From the NCBI RefSeq assembly GCF_001870515.1, contig NZ_MDGT01000003.1, positions 1,221,011 to 1,285,010 of the forward strand: a DNA stretch of 64,000 nt, in the 5' to 3' direction. Position numbers and translations under genes: made by a program. Below are positions 39,349 to 49,286 of this stretch, one piece after another (position 1 is the first letter of the stretch; every line of letters starts with the position of its first letter). Below the pieces are notes generated by a model. The model was not told where the DNA came from. It ran no database searches and saw only the letters and a program-made list of their open reading frames with translations. The DNA is from Idiomarina sp. MD25a (GTDB taxonomy: Bacteria; Pseudomonadota; Gammaproteobacteria; Enterobacterales; Alteromonadaceae).

Positions 39349-40404
39349 TTGAACACAGTTTACATAATTGGCGCTGGGGCAAGTCATGAGGTGGGACTTC
39401 CAACGGGGGATACGTTAAAAGACGAGATTGCACGTACGCTATATATTAATTATGCCTTTATGCCTTCAGAAAGGGAGGGTAACTTGAGTCTTTGGGACTG
39501 TTTTAAGCAAACTTATTCCAACGACGAAGAAAAGTTAAAGAAAATTTACTCAGCGTGTCAACATATTGTTAAAAATCTTCCTTTAGCTATCTCAATCGAC
39601 AATTTACTAGACTCTGATGCACTCAATACAGAGCTCGCACAGTGTGGAAAAATAGGAATCATTGAGTCCATTTTGAAAGCGGAGAGGAGTAGTTCATTAT
39701 ATTTCGAGCCAAACGAGGCAGGTTTTGCTGATAATATGCCTAACCTGCAGAGTACTTGGTATGTCCAGTTCTTTCGCAGAGTATTCGAGGGTTGTTCAAA
39801 AGACGACCTAAAGGAACGTTTGCGCAACATTACTCTAATAATATTTAATTATGACCGGTGCGTAGAGCATTTCCTGTATCACTCGATGATGCAGTACTTC
39901 CGTTTGAATGAGCAAGAGTGTGCTGCGTTGCTCAACGATTACCTCAAGATCATTCACCCATATGGAACCGTAGGCCGCCTTCCATGGCAAAGTGATCATA
40001 ATAGCAACAACACTAGGCGACCGTTCGGCGCGCCCGCGGACTATATAGATATAATTAACTCATCGGACTCAATTAAAACTTTTTCAGAATCTGAAGGGTT
40101 AGAGTCAACTGTTCGACAAGGAATTGTCTCCAATATGGCGCACGCAGAACGGATCATTTTCTTAGGCTTTGCCTATCATAGGATGAATATGCAATTACTA
40201 TCCAACTTCGGGGAGGAGCGGTTTATCAACCAGGGGAAGGTTATGTGCTTAGCAACAACACTGGGCTTCTCTGAGAACGATACTCAATATGTGAATCGCG
40301 ACATAGGTCGATTGTATAAAAATGAAGTAGATATAGCATTAGAAAGCTCAAAGTGCTGCACCTTTTTTCAAAATAACTCAAGAGCCCTTTCTTTTGACCA
40401 ATAA
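39349..40404 (+). CDS. SIR2-like domain protein, candidate defence effector
   Basis: 351 residues from the TTG at 39349, which has GAGGG 12 bases upstream; a TTG at 39331 is the alternative. The N-terminal IIGAGASHEVGLPTGDTLK (residues 6-24) is the NAD-binding opening of the SIR2_2 family. Later blocks NYDRCVEH (about 167), HPYGTVG (about 202) and FLGFAYHRMN (about 272) fit the rest of the fold. SIR2-like proteins in several anti-phage systems (Thoeris, DSR, SIR2-HerA) consume NAD. No partner such as HerA is adjacent. The base composition is more AT-rich than the backbone. Confidence 0.75.
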   Translation: MNTVYIIGAGASHEVGLPTGDTLKDEIARTLYINYAFMPSEREGNLSLWDCFKQTYSNDEEKLKKIYSACQHIVKNLPLAISIDNLLDSDALNTELAQCGKIGIIESILKAERSSSLYFEPNEAGFADNMPNLQSTWYVQFFRRVFEGCSKDDLKERLRNITLIIFNYDRCVEHFLYHSMMQYFRLNEQECAALLNDYLKIIHPYGTVGRLPWQSDHNSNNTRRPFGAPADYIDIINSSDSIKTFSESEGLESTVRQGIVSNMAHAERIIFLGFAYHRMNMQLLSNFGEERFINQGKVMCLATTLGFSENDTQYVNRDIGRLYKNEVDIALESSKCCTFFQNNSRALSFDQ

Positions 40405-40753
40405 CCTTAACTCAATTGGGGATAACCGCTTGGCGCTATGAAGACATCATTTAAAAAATAGTTAAGCCAATCATACTTGGCATAGCTTTTAACTACAAAA
40501 TATCACTATCATTGACACTGCAGAGTATATCACCTTCAACCTGTATGGCTGCGCCACGTGACTTAGAATGAGTCGACTCTTAGCGCACTCCATACTAGAT
40601 TAGATAGAGCCTACAGAGGAAGTGTTCAATATCCGCTGCTGGAACACTGCGTTCTGTCCGCTTGAAGCGAACAACAGACATTTGTAATTAACTTACCTTA
40701 CGATATATGCTGTTCAATTCGGGTTAATAAGCTGCTAAGCATTAGGGGCCAAG
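40405..40753. other. AT-rich intergenic region with one palindrome-like element
   Basis: No gene is visible in these 349 bases. At 40632-40651 there is a TCCGCTGCTGGAACACTGCG element, and GTCCGCTTGAAGCGAAC follows at 40657. Both resemble the recurring palindrome found at 39074 and 42232. Nothing else stands out. Confidence 0.5.
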
Positions 40754-41386
40754 GTGCAAAAGCCAGATCAAGTGTCCGCATATTTTTTGTATGACTTAGA
40801 TAAGTTTCGAGTGTTTTGTGAACTGTCTCAACGTCATTGGGAGGAAGAGTTAGCCAGATACAATACAGTGGATCTGGAAATCGATGAATCGACTTATTGG
40901 GATAGATATCAGTACCGCAATGACCTCAGCGCAGATTTTCAAGAAGGGTTTCCACAATACCAAAAGCAATCGTTCCTCTTGATGCTAGTATCGATTTTTG
41001 AGGACTATCTCAACCAACTCTGCAATTGCTCCTATGTTGAAAGAGCTTTACCTTGTAGCCTGAAGGACTACTGCGGTACAGGAATAGAACGAGCCAAAAA
41101 ATACTTAAAAAAAGTGGCTGATATAGACGTGCCTACAGACACCGCAGACTGGAATAAAGTAATAGAAGCACGAGATATTAGGAATATTATTGCTCATAAT
41201 GCCGGTCACATTGATGAAAAAGCACATCAAAAGCAGCTTAAAATCGTTGCTAAGAACTCAAATTTGACCTACCAAAAATTTGCTAGGATTCACCTTGATG
41301 TCACACAGGAATATTTGTTCGAAGTGATTAAAGCTATGAAGAACACTGCATGCAAAATCAGGCGTATGACGCCACGTAAGTCTTAA
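40754..41386 (+). CDS. HEPN-like protein, candidate RNase
   Basis: 210 residues starting at a GTG, with AGGGG about 7 bases before it. It is all-helical in pattern. ARDIRNIIAHNAGH (about 139-152) contains R143-x4-H148, the RX4-6H motif of HEPN domains, which are often metal-independent RNases in toxin and abortive-infection systems. The rest does not match a subfamily I know; it has the length and SFLLMLVSIFEDYLNQLC helix often seen in MAE_28990 or RiboL-PSP-type HEPN proteins. Function is inferred only. Confidence 0.65.
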   Translation: MQKPDQVSAYFLYDLDKFRVFCELSQRHWEEELARYNTVDLEIDESTYWDRYQYRNDLSADFQEGFPQYQKQSFLLMLVSIFEDYLNQLCNCSYVERALPCSLKDYCGTGIERAKKYLKKVADIDVPTDTADWNKVIEARDIRNIIAHNAGHIDEKAHQKQLKIVAKNSNLTYQKFARIHLDVTQEYLFEVIKAMKNTACKIRRMTPRKS

Positions 41387-41410
41387 TATTTAGATATACG
41401 AAAGGTATAT

Positions 41411-42172
41411 ATGACCCCTAACTTCTTAAATTTCAAAGAATCCGATTTAAATAAATATATTTATAGAATTGTGCCGTTATCAAGGCTGTATGAGCTATTT
41501 GAGAAAACAGAAAATGTCTTAGTCAAACCAAGCATGTGGGAAGATCCTTTTGAAAACTTTATTTTAAAATAAAAAGTGCGTTTCAAAAATGGTAGAACGT
41601 ATCGCTTTAGCCATCAAAGCGGACTTTATGGGCAATGTTGGACACTTAATAAAGCTTCTGATGCTATGTGGAGAATCTATTCGTCTGACAAACGCTCTGT
41701 GCGGATTAGAACAACGGTAAGAAAGTTATTTAACAGTCTATATGATTCGCAAGCTGAAGATTCTCAAGAAGATATTGGTCTTAGGCATGAAAAGTGTTTT
41801 ATTGGAAAGGTAAAATACCTACCAAGCCATAAATTAAAAGCCTTTGCGTCTGACATCTTTAGTGAGCAGGCTGGAACCAGAACATATTCTTTGGCATCTT
41901 CTTTGTGTGCCAAAAGGCCTGCATTCAAACACGAAAAAGAGGTCAGGCTGATTTACTTTGAACATGACATTAACAAATGTAACGACGGATTATTTAGGTA
42001 TAAATTTGATGCGCATAAAGTCATTGATCAGCTGATGTTAGATCCTCGTCTAGATGCTAGTGAAGCTGAAATAATCAAAAAGGATATTGCTAATAGAATT
42101 AGTTTCAAAGGCTTAATAAAGCGTTCCTTATTGTATGCATTACCACAAGATCTCGTAATCGATGTGAAATGA
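41411..42172 (+). pseudogene. DUF2971 gene interrupted by an in-frame stop
   Basis: The reading frame starts at the ATG at 41411 and encodes YRIVPLSRLYELF and MWEDPFENF, the N-terminus of DUF2971 proteins. A TAA at 41570-41572 stops it after 53 codons. The same frame resumes at once and runs to 42172 with GQCWTLNKASDAMWRIYS and VRIRTTVRKLF, the core of the family. A GTG at 41576 could restart translation. DUF2971 proteins are frequent in defence islands; their function is unknown. It is either a one-base nonsense mutation, a sequencing error or a reinitiated gene. Confidence 0.8.
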
Positions 42173-42230
42173 TTTACAAAGCTAACTCGCTGCTATCTTG
42201 ATGTAATGTAACCAACTACCGGCGATTCAA

Positions 42231-42256
42231 CGTCCGCTCCTGGCACAAAGCGGACC
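42231..42256. repeat. GTCCGCT...AGCGGAC palindrome, best copy
   Basis: GTCCGCT at 42232-42238 and AGCGGAC at 42249-42255 form a perfect 7-base stem with a 10-base loop (CCTGGCACAA). It lies between the broken DUF2971 gene and the YrhK-like gene. Confidence 0.7.
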
Positions 42257-42366
42257 AAACCATACTTATCAATAATTCATCCCCCCCAATCACTTGCGAC
42301 AACAGCAACGCCCGTGGGATATTAATGAAACGCTTAAATGTAATTCCAACGACATACAGGAATACT

Positions 42367-42636
42367 ATGACCCAAAACACGGAGTTAGATCTCGACTTAG
42401 GAAAGCGGCATATCGTTATTCAACGCCGGTATGAAGCATTAGGCGCGCTAAACGACTTGCTCATTGCAGTCTGGTTTTTAATCGGTAGCTTCTTCTTTTT
42501 AAACGAGTCGTTAGTGGATAGTGGGACGTGGTTGTTTATCGTAGGCAGCGCTCAGTTGATCATTAAGCCGTTCATCAAACTAACCAGTTTAATTCACTCG
42601 GGCAGGGTGTTTAATAAGCAGCAACAGGGGCACTAA
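42367..42636 (+). CDS. YrhK-like membrane protein
   Basis: 89 residues from the ATG at 42367, which has AGGA 6 bases upstream; an ATG at 42325 would add 14 residues. The motif RHIVIQRRYEALGALNDLL, then VWFLIGSFFFL and GTWLFIVGSAQLIIKP, matches the YrhK-like domain with two transmembrane helices. The function is unknown. It is convergent with hsdR, 12 bases apart. Confidence 0.75.
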   Translation: MTQNTELDLDLGKRHIVIQRRYEALGALNDLLIAVWFLIGSFFFLNESLVDSGTWLFIVGSAQLIIKPFIKLTSLIHSGRVFNKQQQGH

Positions 42637-42648
42637 GCCCCTTAACGA

Positions 42649-45600
42649 CTAAACATTCGCACTGCGCTCGACTAACATCTTTAATATCAATCGCGCAAAA
42701 CCATCCTGTACGGCTGGATTTTCGAGTATTTCTACGGATAGTTTCTCGTGGTCCGACATGGATTCAACAACGCGGTCAAGTAAACGCTGTGGCAAAAGTC
42801 CGTGCATGACTTCTTGTTCCGAGTGTTTCTTTACTTGCGCCATGAGATCGTCGTCGCGCTCCATGCGGTTAGCGATGTTTTCTGTGTATTGTAGTTTATC
42901 CTCGTCTTGAACCTCACTGCCGAAAAGATCGTTAAGTGCATCGATGATTTCTTGCAACTTTTTCTTTTCTGGATCGTGGGGTTTTCCGCTACCGACTGCG
43001 GTAATGGGTTTAAGGTAGCCGCCGTCTTCTTCCTCAAGTCGTAATTGCTTCTCGGCTTGTTTGGTGGTGCGGAAGTGGGTGAGTTGCACGCCCGAAAGAT
43101 CAATGTCGTCATCGTCTTCGAGTCGCTCTGTTTTTATTAAACGGATTAACTCTTTGGCGTAGACGCATAAGGCTTCGAGATCGTGATCATTGTATGGTGT
43201 AATCTGTGATAAGAACTCATACATGCGCACGAAGCTGTTGAGATTTTTTCTGAATAGCTCGAGTTGATCAAGCATCTCGCCAGCTGCTTTTACCGAGTCC
43301 TCGGCACTATTAAGAGTGACTTTATCGCCTTGAGCTTTGGCACGGGTGAGCATCGTTTTGGCTTCTTTTAAGGTATCTCGCGCATGTCGATAGCGCGCGG
43401 CAAAGCGCTGCTTGGCTGGGGCGGTAAAGTAGCTTAAACGTGATGCCGGTGCTTTGGGGTTGAAGAAAGCATTGGCAAACTGCTCAACTTCGCTCCATTC
43501 GTAGATGTGCTCATCATCGAGCTTGCTCATAATATCAAACAAGATATGCGGGTCGGTCACCGACTCGAGTTCGGCGGTGGTGTAGTAAGGCTTAAACGAC
43601 TCGAGAATATCTTCCTCATTATTAAAAAAGTCGAGGATAAAGGTTTGGTCCTTGCCCGCAAATGTGCGATTCAAACGCGACAGCGTCTGCACGCACTCAA
43701 CGCCTTGTAGTTTTTTATCAACATACATTGCACAAAGTTTCGGTTGATCGAACCCTGTTTGATACTTATTGGCAACAATCATCACATTAAAGTCTTCGGT
43801 AGCGAAGGCTTTGGCGTGGTCGCGGCCATTTAAGCCCGGGTTGAGCGATGAACTAAACTCAGTTACATCATCAAGAATGTACTCATCAGCTGGCACCTCA
43901 CCAGAAAAGGCAACCAGTGCATGTACATCGCCGTAGCCTTTGTCTTTAATATAGTCGCTCATTGCCAACTGATACCTTACAGCCTCCTGACGACTACTTG
44001 TCACGACCATGGCTTTGGCTTGGCCGTTTAATAGATGACGTACATTGGCGCGAAAGTGTTCAACGATAATTTCAACGCGTTGATTGATGTTATAAGGGTG
44101 CAAACGCACCCATTTGGCCAGTTTTATTCGCGCCTTTTTGCTGTCGACTTCTTTATCTTCGCCTTCGGGGTGCGCAATTTTCCATGCGGTGGCGTAGGTG
44201 GTGTAGTTTTTTAATACATCAAGGATAAAGCCTTCTTCGATCGCCTGACGCATGGAGTAGACATGAAAGGGACGCGGTTTATTGTCGTCACTTATCGGCG
44301 CGCGTGGGTCATCGGGCACACCAAAGAGCTCTAAGGTTTTACCTTTGGGTGTCGCAGTAAACGCAAAATAACTGATACGTTCGTTAGGCATGCGAGCTTG
44401 TACCGCTGCATCGAGTAATTCTTCCGCACTAATGTCCTCACCCTCAGGTCGCTCTGTGCCTAATAAGGCTTTTAACTTATTGGCTGAAGAGCCGGTTTGT
44501 GATGAGTGTGCTTCATCGGCAATAATCGCATAGGTACCTGCTTTGAGTTTTGGATACTTATCCAATGCGCTATAAAGTGCAGGAAAGGTTTGAATCGTTA
44601 CGACGATAATCCGGACATTAGCTTGCAGTGCCTCAGCAAGCTGATCCGACTTACTTTTATTGCCGATATCGCGCGTAATGGCACGTACGACACCATCCGA
44701 TTGCTCAAATTGGCGAATGGTGTTTTGCAACTGAGCGTCGAGTACAGTGCGGTCAGTGATGACAACCACTGAGTTAAACAGCTTGTTACCTTGGTTATCG
44801 TATAAAGATGAGAGCTGATGCGCCGTCCAGGCGATGGAGTTTGACTTTCCTGAGCCTGCGCTGTGCTGAACCAAATACTTTTTACCAGGGCCTTCGGTAC
44901 GTGTTGAATCGATCAGTTTATTGACCACGTCCCATTGATGAAAACGCGGAAAGATCATTGTTTCTTTGGTGGTAATGCGCCCATCAAACGCCTGCTTTTG
45001 CTCAACTTCTAGGTGCATAAAGCGGCCAATAATTTTAAGCCATGCCGCTTTATTAAACACGCGTTCCCATAAATAACTGGTCGCATAACTATTTTCTGAT
45101 GACGCACGTGGATTACCCGCGCCACCTTCGAGCGTGCCCTGATTAAATGGCAAAAAGAAGGTATCTTCGCCCGCTAGGCGCGTTGTCATGGCGACTTCAT
45201 CCTGACTGACTGCAAAATGGACAAGTGCACCTCGTTTAAAGGCCAGTAGGGGTTCGGGTTTACGTGTTACGGGATCGAGCACAGGACGATCCAGCATATA
45301 TTGGCGTTTGGCGTGCGCCACGGTCTGCTTAAATTCGCTTTTGAGTTCCATGGTCGCAGTCGGGATGCCGTTTACAAAAAATACCAAATCAATACGTGGG
45401 TTATACCCCTTATCGCCTTCGCGCGCATGGGGTGAATAGGAGACTTCCTCGACTACCCGTAAACGATTCATTTGGTAACGACGTTCAGTATCGGGGTTCA
45501 TGCCATGATCAGGTCTAAAAGCACAAACCTTGATGGTGCCACCAATCGCCTTAAAACCCTGACGTAATACATGCAATGCACCTTTGCGCTCCATGCCTTT

Positions 45601-45819
45601 AACTGCCGCATGAACCAACAGCTTCTCCGGGTTACCAGGGTTAGATTTACAAAAACGCGTCCATCTCTCGGGGTATGCTTCTTTTACAAACGCGATGAGG
45701 TCTTCGGTATACACCGCATTGGTGCGATCATAATTCGCAGCCTTACCGATTAACCAGCCATCATTGGCTAAACTGTTCAGAATATCGCTCTGAAACTGCC
45801 GTTCCTTGGTATCAGCCAT
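42649..45819 (-). CDS. hsdR: Type I restriction enzyme, R (motor/endonuclease) subunit
   Basis: 1056 residues. The N-terminal nuclease region (about 1-200) has the D...E-x-K pattern in IDLVFFVNGIPTATMELKSE. The translocase has Walker A HSAGSGKSNS (about 320), DEAH in IADEAHSS (about 435) and FTATPKGKT (about 485). With HsdM and HsdS it cuts unmethylated DNA after ATP-driven translocation. The start codon shares one base with the hsdS stop (TAATG), so they are coupled. It appears intact. Confidence 0.97.
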   Translation of the reverse strand: MADTKERQFQSDILNSLANDGWLIGKAANYDRTNAVYTEDLIAFVKEAYPERWTRFCKSNPGNPEKLLVHAAVKGMERKGALHVLRQGFKAIGGTIKVCAFRPDHGMNPDTERRYQMNRLRVVEEVSYSPHAREGDKGYNPRIDLVFFVNGIPTATMELKSEFKQTVAHAKRQYMLDRPVLDPVTRKPEPLLAFKRGALVHFAVSQDEVAMTTRLAGEDTFFLPFNQGTLEGGAGNPRASSENSYATSYLWERVFNKAAWLKIIGRFMHLEVEQKQAFDGRITTKETMIFPRFHQWDVVNKLIDSTRTEGPGKKYLVQHSAGSGKSNSIAWTAHQLSSLYDNQGNKLFNSVVVITDRTVLDAQLQNTIRQFEQSDGVVRAITRDIGNKSKSDQLAEALQANVRIIVVTIQTFPALYSALDKYPKLKAGTYAIIADEAHSSQTGSSANKLKALLGTERPEGEDISAEELLDAAVQARMPNERISYFAFTATPKGKTLELFGVPDDPRAPISDDNKPRPFHVYSMRQAIEEGFILDVLKNYTTYATAWKIAHPEGEDKEVDSKKARIKLAKWVRLHPYNINQRVEIIVEHFRANVRHLLNGQAKAMVVTSSRQEAVRYQLAMSDYIKDKGYGDVHALVAFSGEVPADEYILDDVTEFSSSLNPGLNGRDHAKAFATEDFNVMIVANKYQTGFDQPKLCAMYVDKKLQGVECVQTLSRLNRTFAGKDQTFILDFFNNEEDILESFKPYYTTAELESVTDPHILFDIMSKLDDEHIYEWSEVEQFANAFFNPKAPASRLSYFTAPAKQRFAARYRHARDTLKEAKTMLTRAKAQGDKVTLNSAEDSVKAAGEMLDQLELFRKNLNSFVRMYEFLSQITPYNDHDLEALCVYAKELIRLIKTERLEDDDDIDLSGVQLTHFRTTKQAEKQLRLEEEDGGYLKPITAVGSGKPHDPEKKKLQEIIDALNDLFGSEVQDEDKLQYTENIANRMERDDDLMAQVKKHSEQEVMHGLLPQRLLDRVVESMSDHEKLSVEILENPAVQDGFARLILKMLVERSANV

Positions 45820-47234
45820 TATGCCTCTCCGTGTGCACTGACTTTTTCTAATTGTGATTCCACTCTATCTGAACCCTTAGGCGGTTGCCAGTCGCGCACA
45901 TCAATTTTGCCGGTAACGGCGGCTGATATTAGGGCGGAGCGGCGTTCTTTCATGAGTTGAATAGACTTATTGGTTTGCATGTCGAGTCGATCAATTCTCA
46001 TGGTTTCATAATTGATATAGCTAGCTATTTTGGTTTGTTCTTCTAGGGATATTAAAGGTATTGCAAGTTCTTTAATTGACCCCGTAGAGATGCTCGCCTG
46101 ATTAATTGCAGGCTTTGCTCGACTTTCAACTGCTTGTCTAACTATTTTTGATTTCAAGAAGTAAAGCAACCAGTAACTATTAACAACGCTTCGTTCTGGT
46201 TTAAGTCTGAGTAGGTTCATCCCATGCACAAGGGGTTGACTTTCCTCATAGATAGCCACGTTACCAATCATCGCTAGTGAGTTGATGTGCGAGAATAGGA
46301 TGTCTCCTTTTTGCAGTAGGAAAGGTTCTATACACTTAGTGTTTTCAATATATCCAACTTTCTCATAGTTAATTTGACCTGTAGATATGGTCTCAATTCT
46401 AGTAATCGCAAGAGTATCGAGGCTTTCATCTATCTGAGCCGCCGTCGTGCCATTAGAAACAGATGACACGAGATGGTTAATTTTTCCTATCGTCCAATGC
46501 TCAGGCACCTCCCCAAGCCATTCAACACCCGAGTCTTTCATCGGAACGTCTGGGTTAAGCCCTTTGGTAACCGCATGACTAATAACCGCCTGGCGCTTTT
46601 CTTTGAGCAATTCAATCAACCGCTTTTGCTCATCAATCAGTGCATCAATTTTTGCCGTTTCGTAGTCGAGGAACTGGGCTATTTTTTGTTGCTCTCCTTT
46701 TGTAGGAAGCCACACTGATGTGCTTTTTAATATGTTTTGGCTAATACTTAAAACTTTTACACCTTTAACTAACAGCCTGATTTGATTTCTGAACTCCTCC
46801 GAGTGAAACACGTATGCGAAAAATCGAGGAAATACGTTACCTACTGGGCGAACGATGATGGTGTGATAACCTGCGAGGGTCGGATTGGTCGATATTAGCT
46901 GGCTAAAATTACCAGATCCTTCTATATCCTCCGACGTGTCGGCGAATACAAAGTCACCATTTTGAATGAGCGCGTTGGGATTTGATTTTAGGTAAGATTG
47001 AGAAACGCATTTTAGGCGATGAATATTTGGGTTAACTTCAAAACCATATTTCGAGTGAATTTCGCCGTAATTTAGGCAAGGAACCCCTTCATCACACAAG
47101 TCCTGCTTGGTAACAGTCAGACCTTTGCCAAGATTAAATAAGTAACCAAGTTTATTCTCAGACCAATGGGAGGGAAGGCTCTCAATACCTAAAATTTGGC
47201 AACTGGCAGTATCTTTATATGTATTAAGTGTCAA
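45819..47234 (-). CDS. hsdS: Type I restriction enzyme, S (specificity) subunit
   Basis: 471 residues with two target-recognition domains (about 15-165 and 225-395). Each is followed by a conserved helical spacer: LDYETAKIDALIDEQKRLI near 190 and INYETMRIDRLDMQTNKSI near 410, each leading into RR/KR-x-ALIS/VIS. It decides the bipartite DNA sequence recognised. The second TRD carries an EWLGEVPEHW entry typical of the family. It lies 69 bases after hsdM. Confidence 0.95.
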   Translation of the reverse strand: MTLNTYKDTASCQILGIESLPSHWSENKLGYLFNLGKGLTVTKQDLCDEGVPCLNYGEIHSKYGFEVNPNIHRLKCVSQSYLKSNPNALIQNGDFVFADTSEDIEGSGNFSQLISTNPTLAGYHTIIVRPVGNVFPRFFAYVFHSEEFRNQIRLLVKGVKVLSISQNILKSTSVWLPTKGEQQKIAQFLDYETAKIDALIDEQKRLIELLKEKRQAVISHAVTKGLNPDVPMKDSGVEWLGEVPEHWTIGKINHLVSSVSNGTTAAQIDESLDTLAITRIETISTGQINYEKVGYIENTKCIEPFLLQKGDILFSHINSLAMIGNVAIYEESQPLVHGMNLLRLKPERSVVNSYWLLYFLKSKIVRQAVESRAKPAINQASISTGSIKELAIPLISLEEQTKIASYINYETMRIDRLDMQTNKSIQLMKERRSALISAAVTGKIDVRDWQPPKGSDRVESQLEKVSAHGEA

Positions 47235-47303
47235 AATCTATCCTCAAATCCTTTGAGACCATTTTTAGTAATCGAAGTAAAGTACTTTGATAATTTGCTA
47301 CAC

Positions 47304-49286
47304 TCACGCCGACAACTCCTCAATCATCTGCTTGATTTTATCCGTGCATTGTTTGAGGTCTGCGTCAATCTCCTCGAGTGGGCGAGGGGGCTCGAATACA
47401 TAAAAATGCCGGTTGAACGGGATTTCAAAGCCGACAATACCGACTTCACTGTCTTGCTCGTCACGCTTGCTTTCGTCTATCCAGGCATCGGGCACGTGGG
47501 GTTTAACTTCGCGCTCAAAATACTCGTAGATGTCGTCTGTTAGCGGCACGTTTTCGTAGTCACGTAGGCTAGAGTCGGCTTCTGCGTTGCCTTTTTTATC
47601 GCTGCAAATGTCTGCGTCGCTATCGCGCTTGCTCAAGGCGTTAAGCACTGCTTTTAGTTGTGCAGCGGTTAGCTTTATATCGCTTGCTTTGAGTTGGTCG
47701 TTCAGTGCTTTGGTGAAATCATCACGATTGGTGAATAGGGTATCAGCGTTTATGCGCTGAATCGCTTGCTTCAGTTGGTTAAAATCGTCGGCTTTAAGCT
47801 TTTGCAGTGCTTTTTCGTCATCTAACTGGGCGACACGTTCTTCATTTGCCTGGAAATTAAGCCGCAACGGGCGCTCAATCGTGATACGGCGATAGCCGAA
47901 TGCCTCATTCGGAAACACTTTACTATTTTTGGTTTCTTTTATGGCACCATATATCCGCACCAGCTCGTTAATATGATCGTCAGTGAGATATTTACGTTTG
48001 CTACCGAGTGATTTGCGCATTTTGGCAAAGGTTTCGCTGCCATCAATTAGCTGTACTTTGCCTTTACGTTCCGGTTTTTTAGCGTTGGATAAAATCCAAA
48101 TATAGGTACTGATACCTGTATTAAAGAACATATCAGTGGGCAAGGCGACGATGGCTTCAACTAAATCGTTTTGCAAGAGGTAACGACGGATCTCGGATTC
48201 GCCGCTGCCAGCCGACCCGGTGAATAGCGGACTACCGTTAAGAATAATACCAATACGCGAGCCGCCTTCGCGTGGGTCGCGCATTTTGCTGACTAAATGC
48301 AGTAAGAACAATAATGAACCATCGGATACACGCGGTAAGCCGGGGCCAAATCGACCATCAAATCCACGTACTTTATGCTCCTCGGTGACGACCCGTTGCG
48401 ATGCCTTCCAATCAACGCCAAAGGGAGGATTTGCTAGCATGTATTTGAAGGATTCGTGCGCTAACTGGTCATTGGATAAGGTGTTGCCTAACTTAATATT
48501 GGCGACTTCCTGATCTTTGATCATCATATCCGCTTTGCAGATCGCGTAGGATTCAGGATTAAGCTCTTGCCCAAACAGTCGCACGGTGACGTTTTCGCTA
48601 ATGGATTGAATGTATTCATCACTCTCAGACAAGAAGCCGCCGGTCCCCGCTGTTGGATCATAGATGGTGATGATGCTGTTGGGTGTGAGTACTTTTTCCT
48701 GACCAGTCATCAATAGTGAAGTCGCGGCATGCACTACATCGCGTGGAGTAAAGTGTTCTCCTGCCGTTTCATTTGAGCTCTCGGCAAACTTGCGAATTAG
48801 CTCCTCAAAGATAAGCCCCATCCCATAGTTCGACACGGTATCGAGGGAAAGGTCAATCTGTTTACCAAATTGCTGAGTGACCTGGTAGAGCAAATCCGCT
48901 TCCGCCAATTTGAGTACAAATTCTTCAAAATTAAAGTGTTCAAAAATGTCGCGCGCCGAAGGGCTAAATGACTGTACGTAGGATATCAAATCCTCGGCAG
49001 TGTGGCTCTCCGAGAGCGTAGCCAGAGTTAGCGGTGAGGCGTTATAAAATGGTCTACCCGATGCTCTGAGTAACAGCTGTTCACGGACAGCATCCGATTT
49101 GTCGCGCAACCGGTCCGCCGCTTCAAGCACATCTTGTTTATTTGGTGCTACTACGCACTCGAGTCGGCGTAATAAGGTAAAGGGGAGAATAATGCGGCCA
49201 TATTGAGATTGTTTGAAATGACCACGTAGCAGATCAGCCACAGTCCAAATAAAGGACGCGGTTTGTCCATAGTTTTCAGTATTCAC
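47304..49286 (-). CDS. hsdM: Type I restriction enzyme, M (methyltransferase) subunit
   Basis: 660 residues. SAM-binding motif DPTAGTGGFL is near 212 and the catalytic NPPF (NPPFGVDW) near 285, so it is an N6-adenine methyltransferase. The N-terminal HsdM domain and a C-terminal extension with basic and acidic segments make it longer than E. coli HsdM (529). It is the first gene of hsdM-hsdS-hsdR. Confidence 0.96.
   Translation of the reverse strand: MNTENYGQTASFIWTVADLLRGHFKQSQYGRIILPFTLLRRLECVVAPNKQDVLEAADRLRDKSDAVREQLLLRASGRPFYNASPLTLATLSESHTAEDLISYVQSFSPSARDIFEHFNFEEFVLKLAEADLLYQVTQQFGKQIDLSLDTVSNYGMGLIFEELIRKFAESSNETAGEHFTPRDVVHAATSLLMTGQEKVLTPNSIITIYDPTAGTGGFLSESDEYIQSISENVTVRLFGQELNPESYAICKADMMIKDQEVANIKLGNTLSNDQLAHESFKYMLANPPFGVDWKASQRVVTEEHKVRGFDGRFGPGLPRVSDGSLLFLLHLVSKMRDPREGGSRIGIILNGSPLFTGSAGSGESEIRRYLLQNDLVEAIVALPTDMFFNTGISTYIWILSNAKKPERKGKVQLIDGSETFAKMRKSLGSKRKYLTDDHINELVRIYGAIKETKNSKVFPNEAFGYRRITIERPLRLNFQANEERVAQLDDEKALQKLKADDFNQLKQAIQRINADTLFTNRDDFTKALNDQLKASDIKLTAAQLKAVLNALSKRDSDADICSDKKGNAEADSSLRDYENVPLTDDIYEYFEREVKPHVPDAWIDESKRDEQDSEVGIVGFEIPFNRHFYVFEPPRPLEEIDADLKQCTDKIKQMIEELSA

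Noticed and set aside
39074..42256. Intergenic palindromes as integron attC sites
   Set aside because: They lack the conserved 7-base core ends (RYYYAAC and GTTRRRY) with attC spacing, and there is no integron integrase in the window.
42626..42642. AGGGGC/GCCCCT hairpin between the YrhK-like gene and hsdR as a terminator
   Set aside because: The stem is only 6 bases and there is no T run on either strand.
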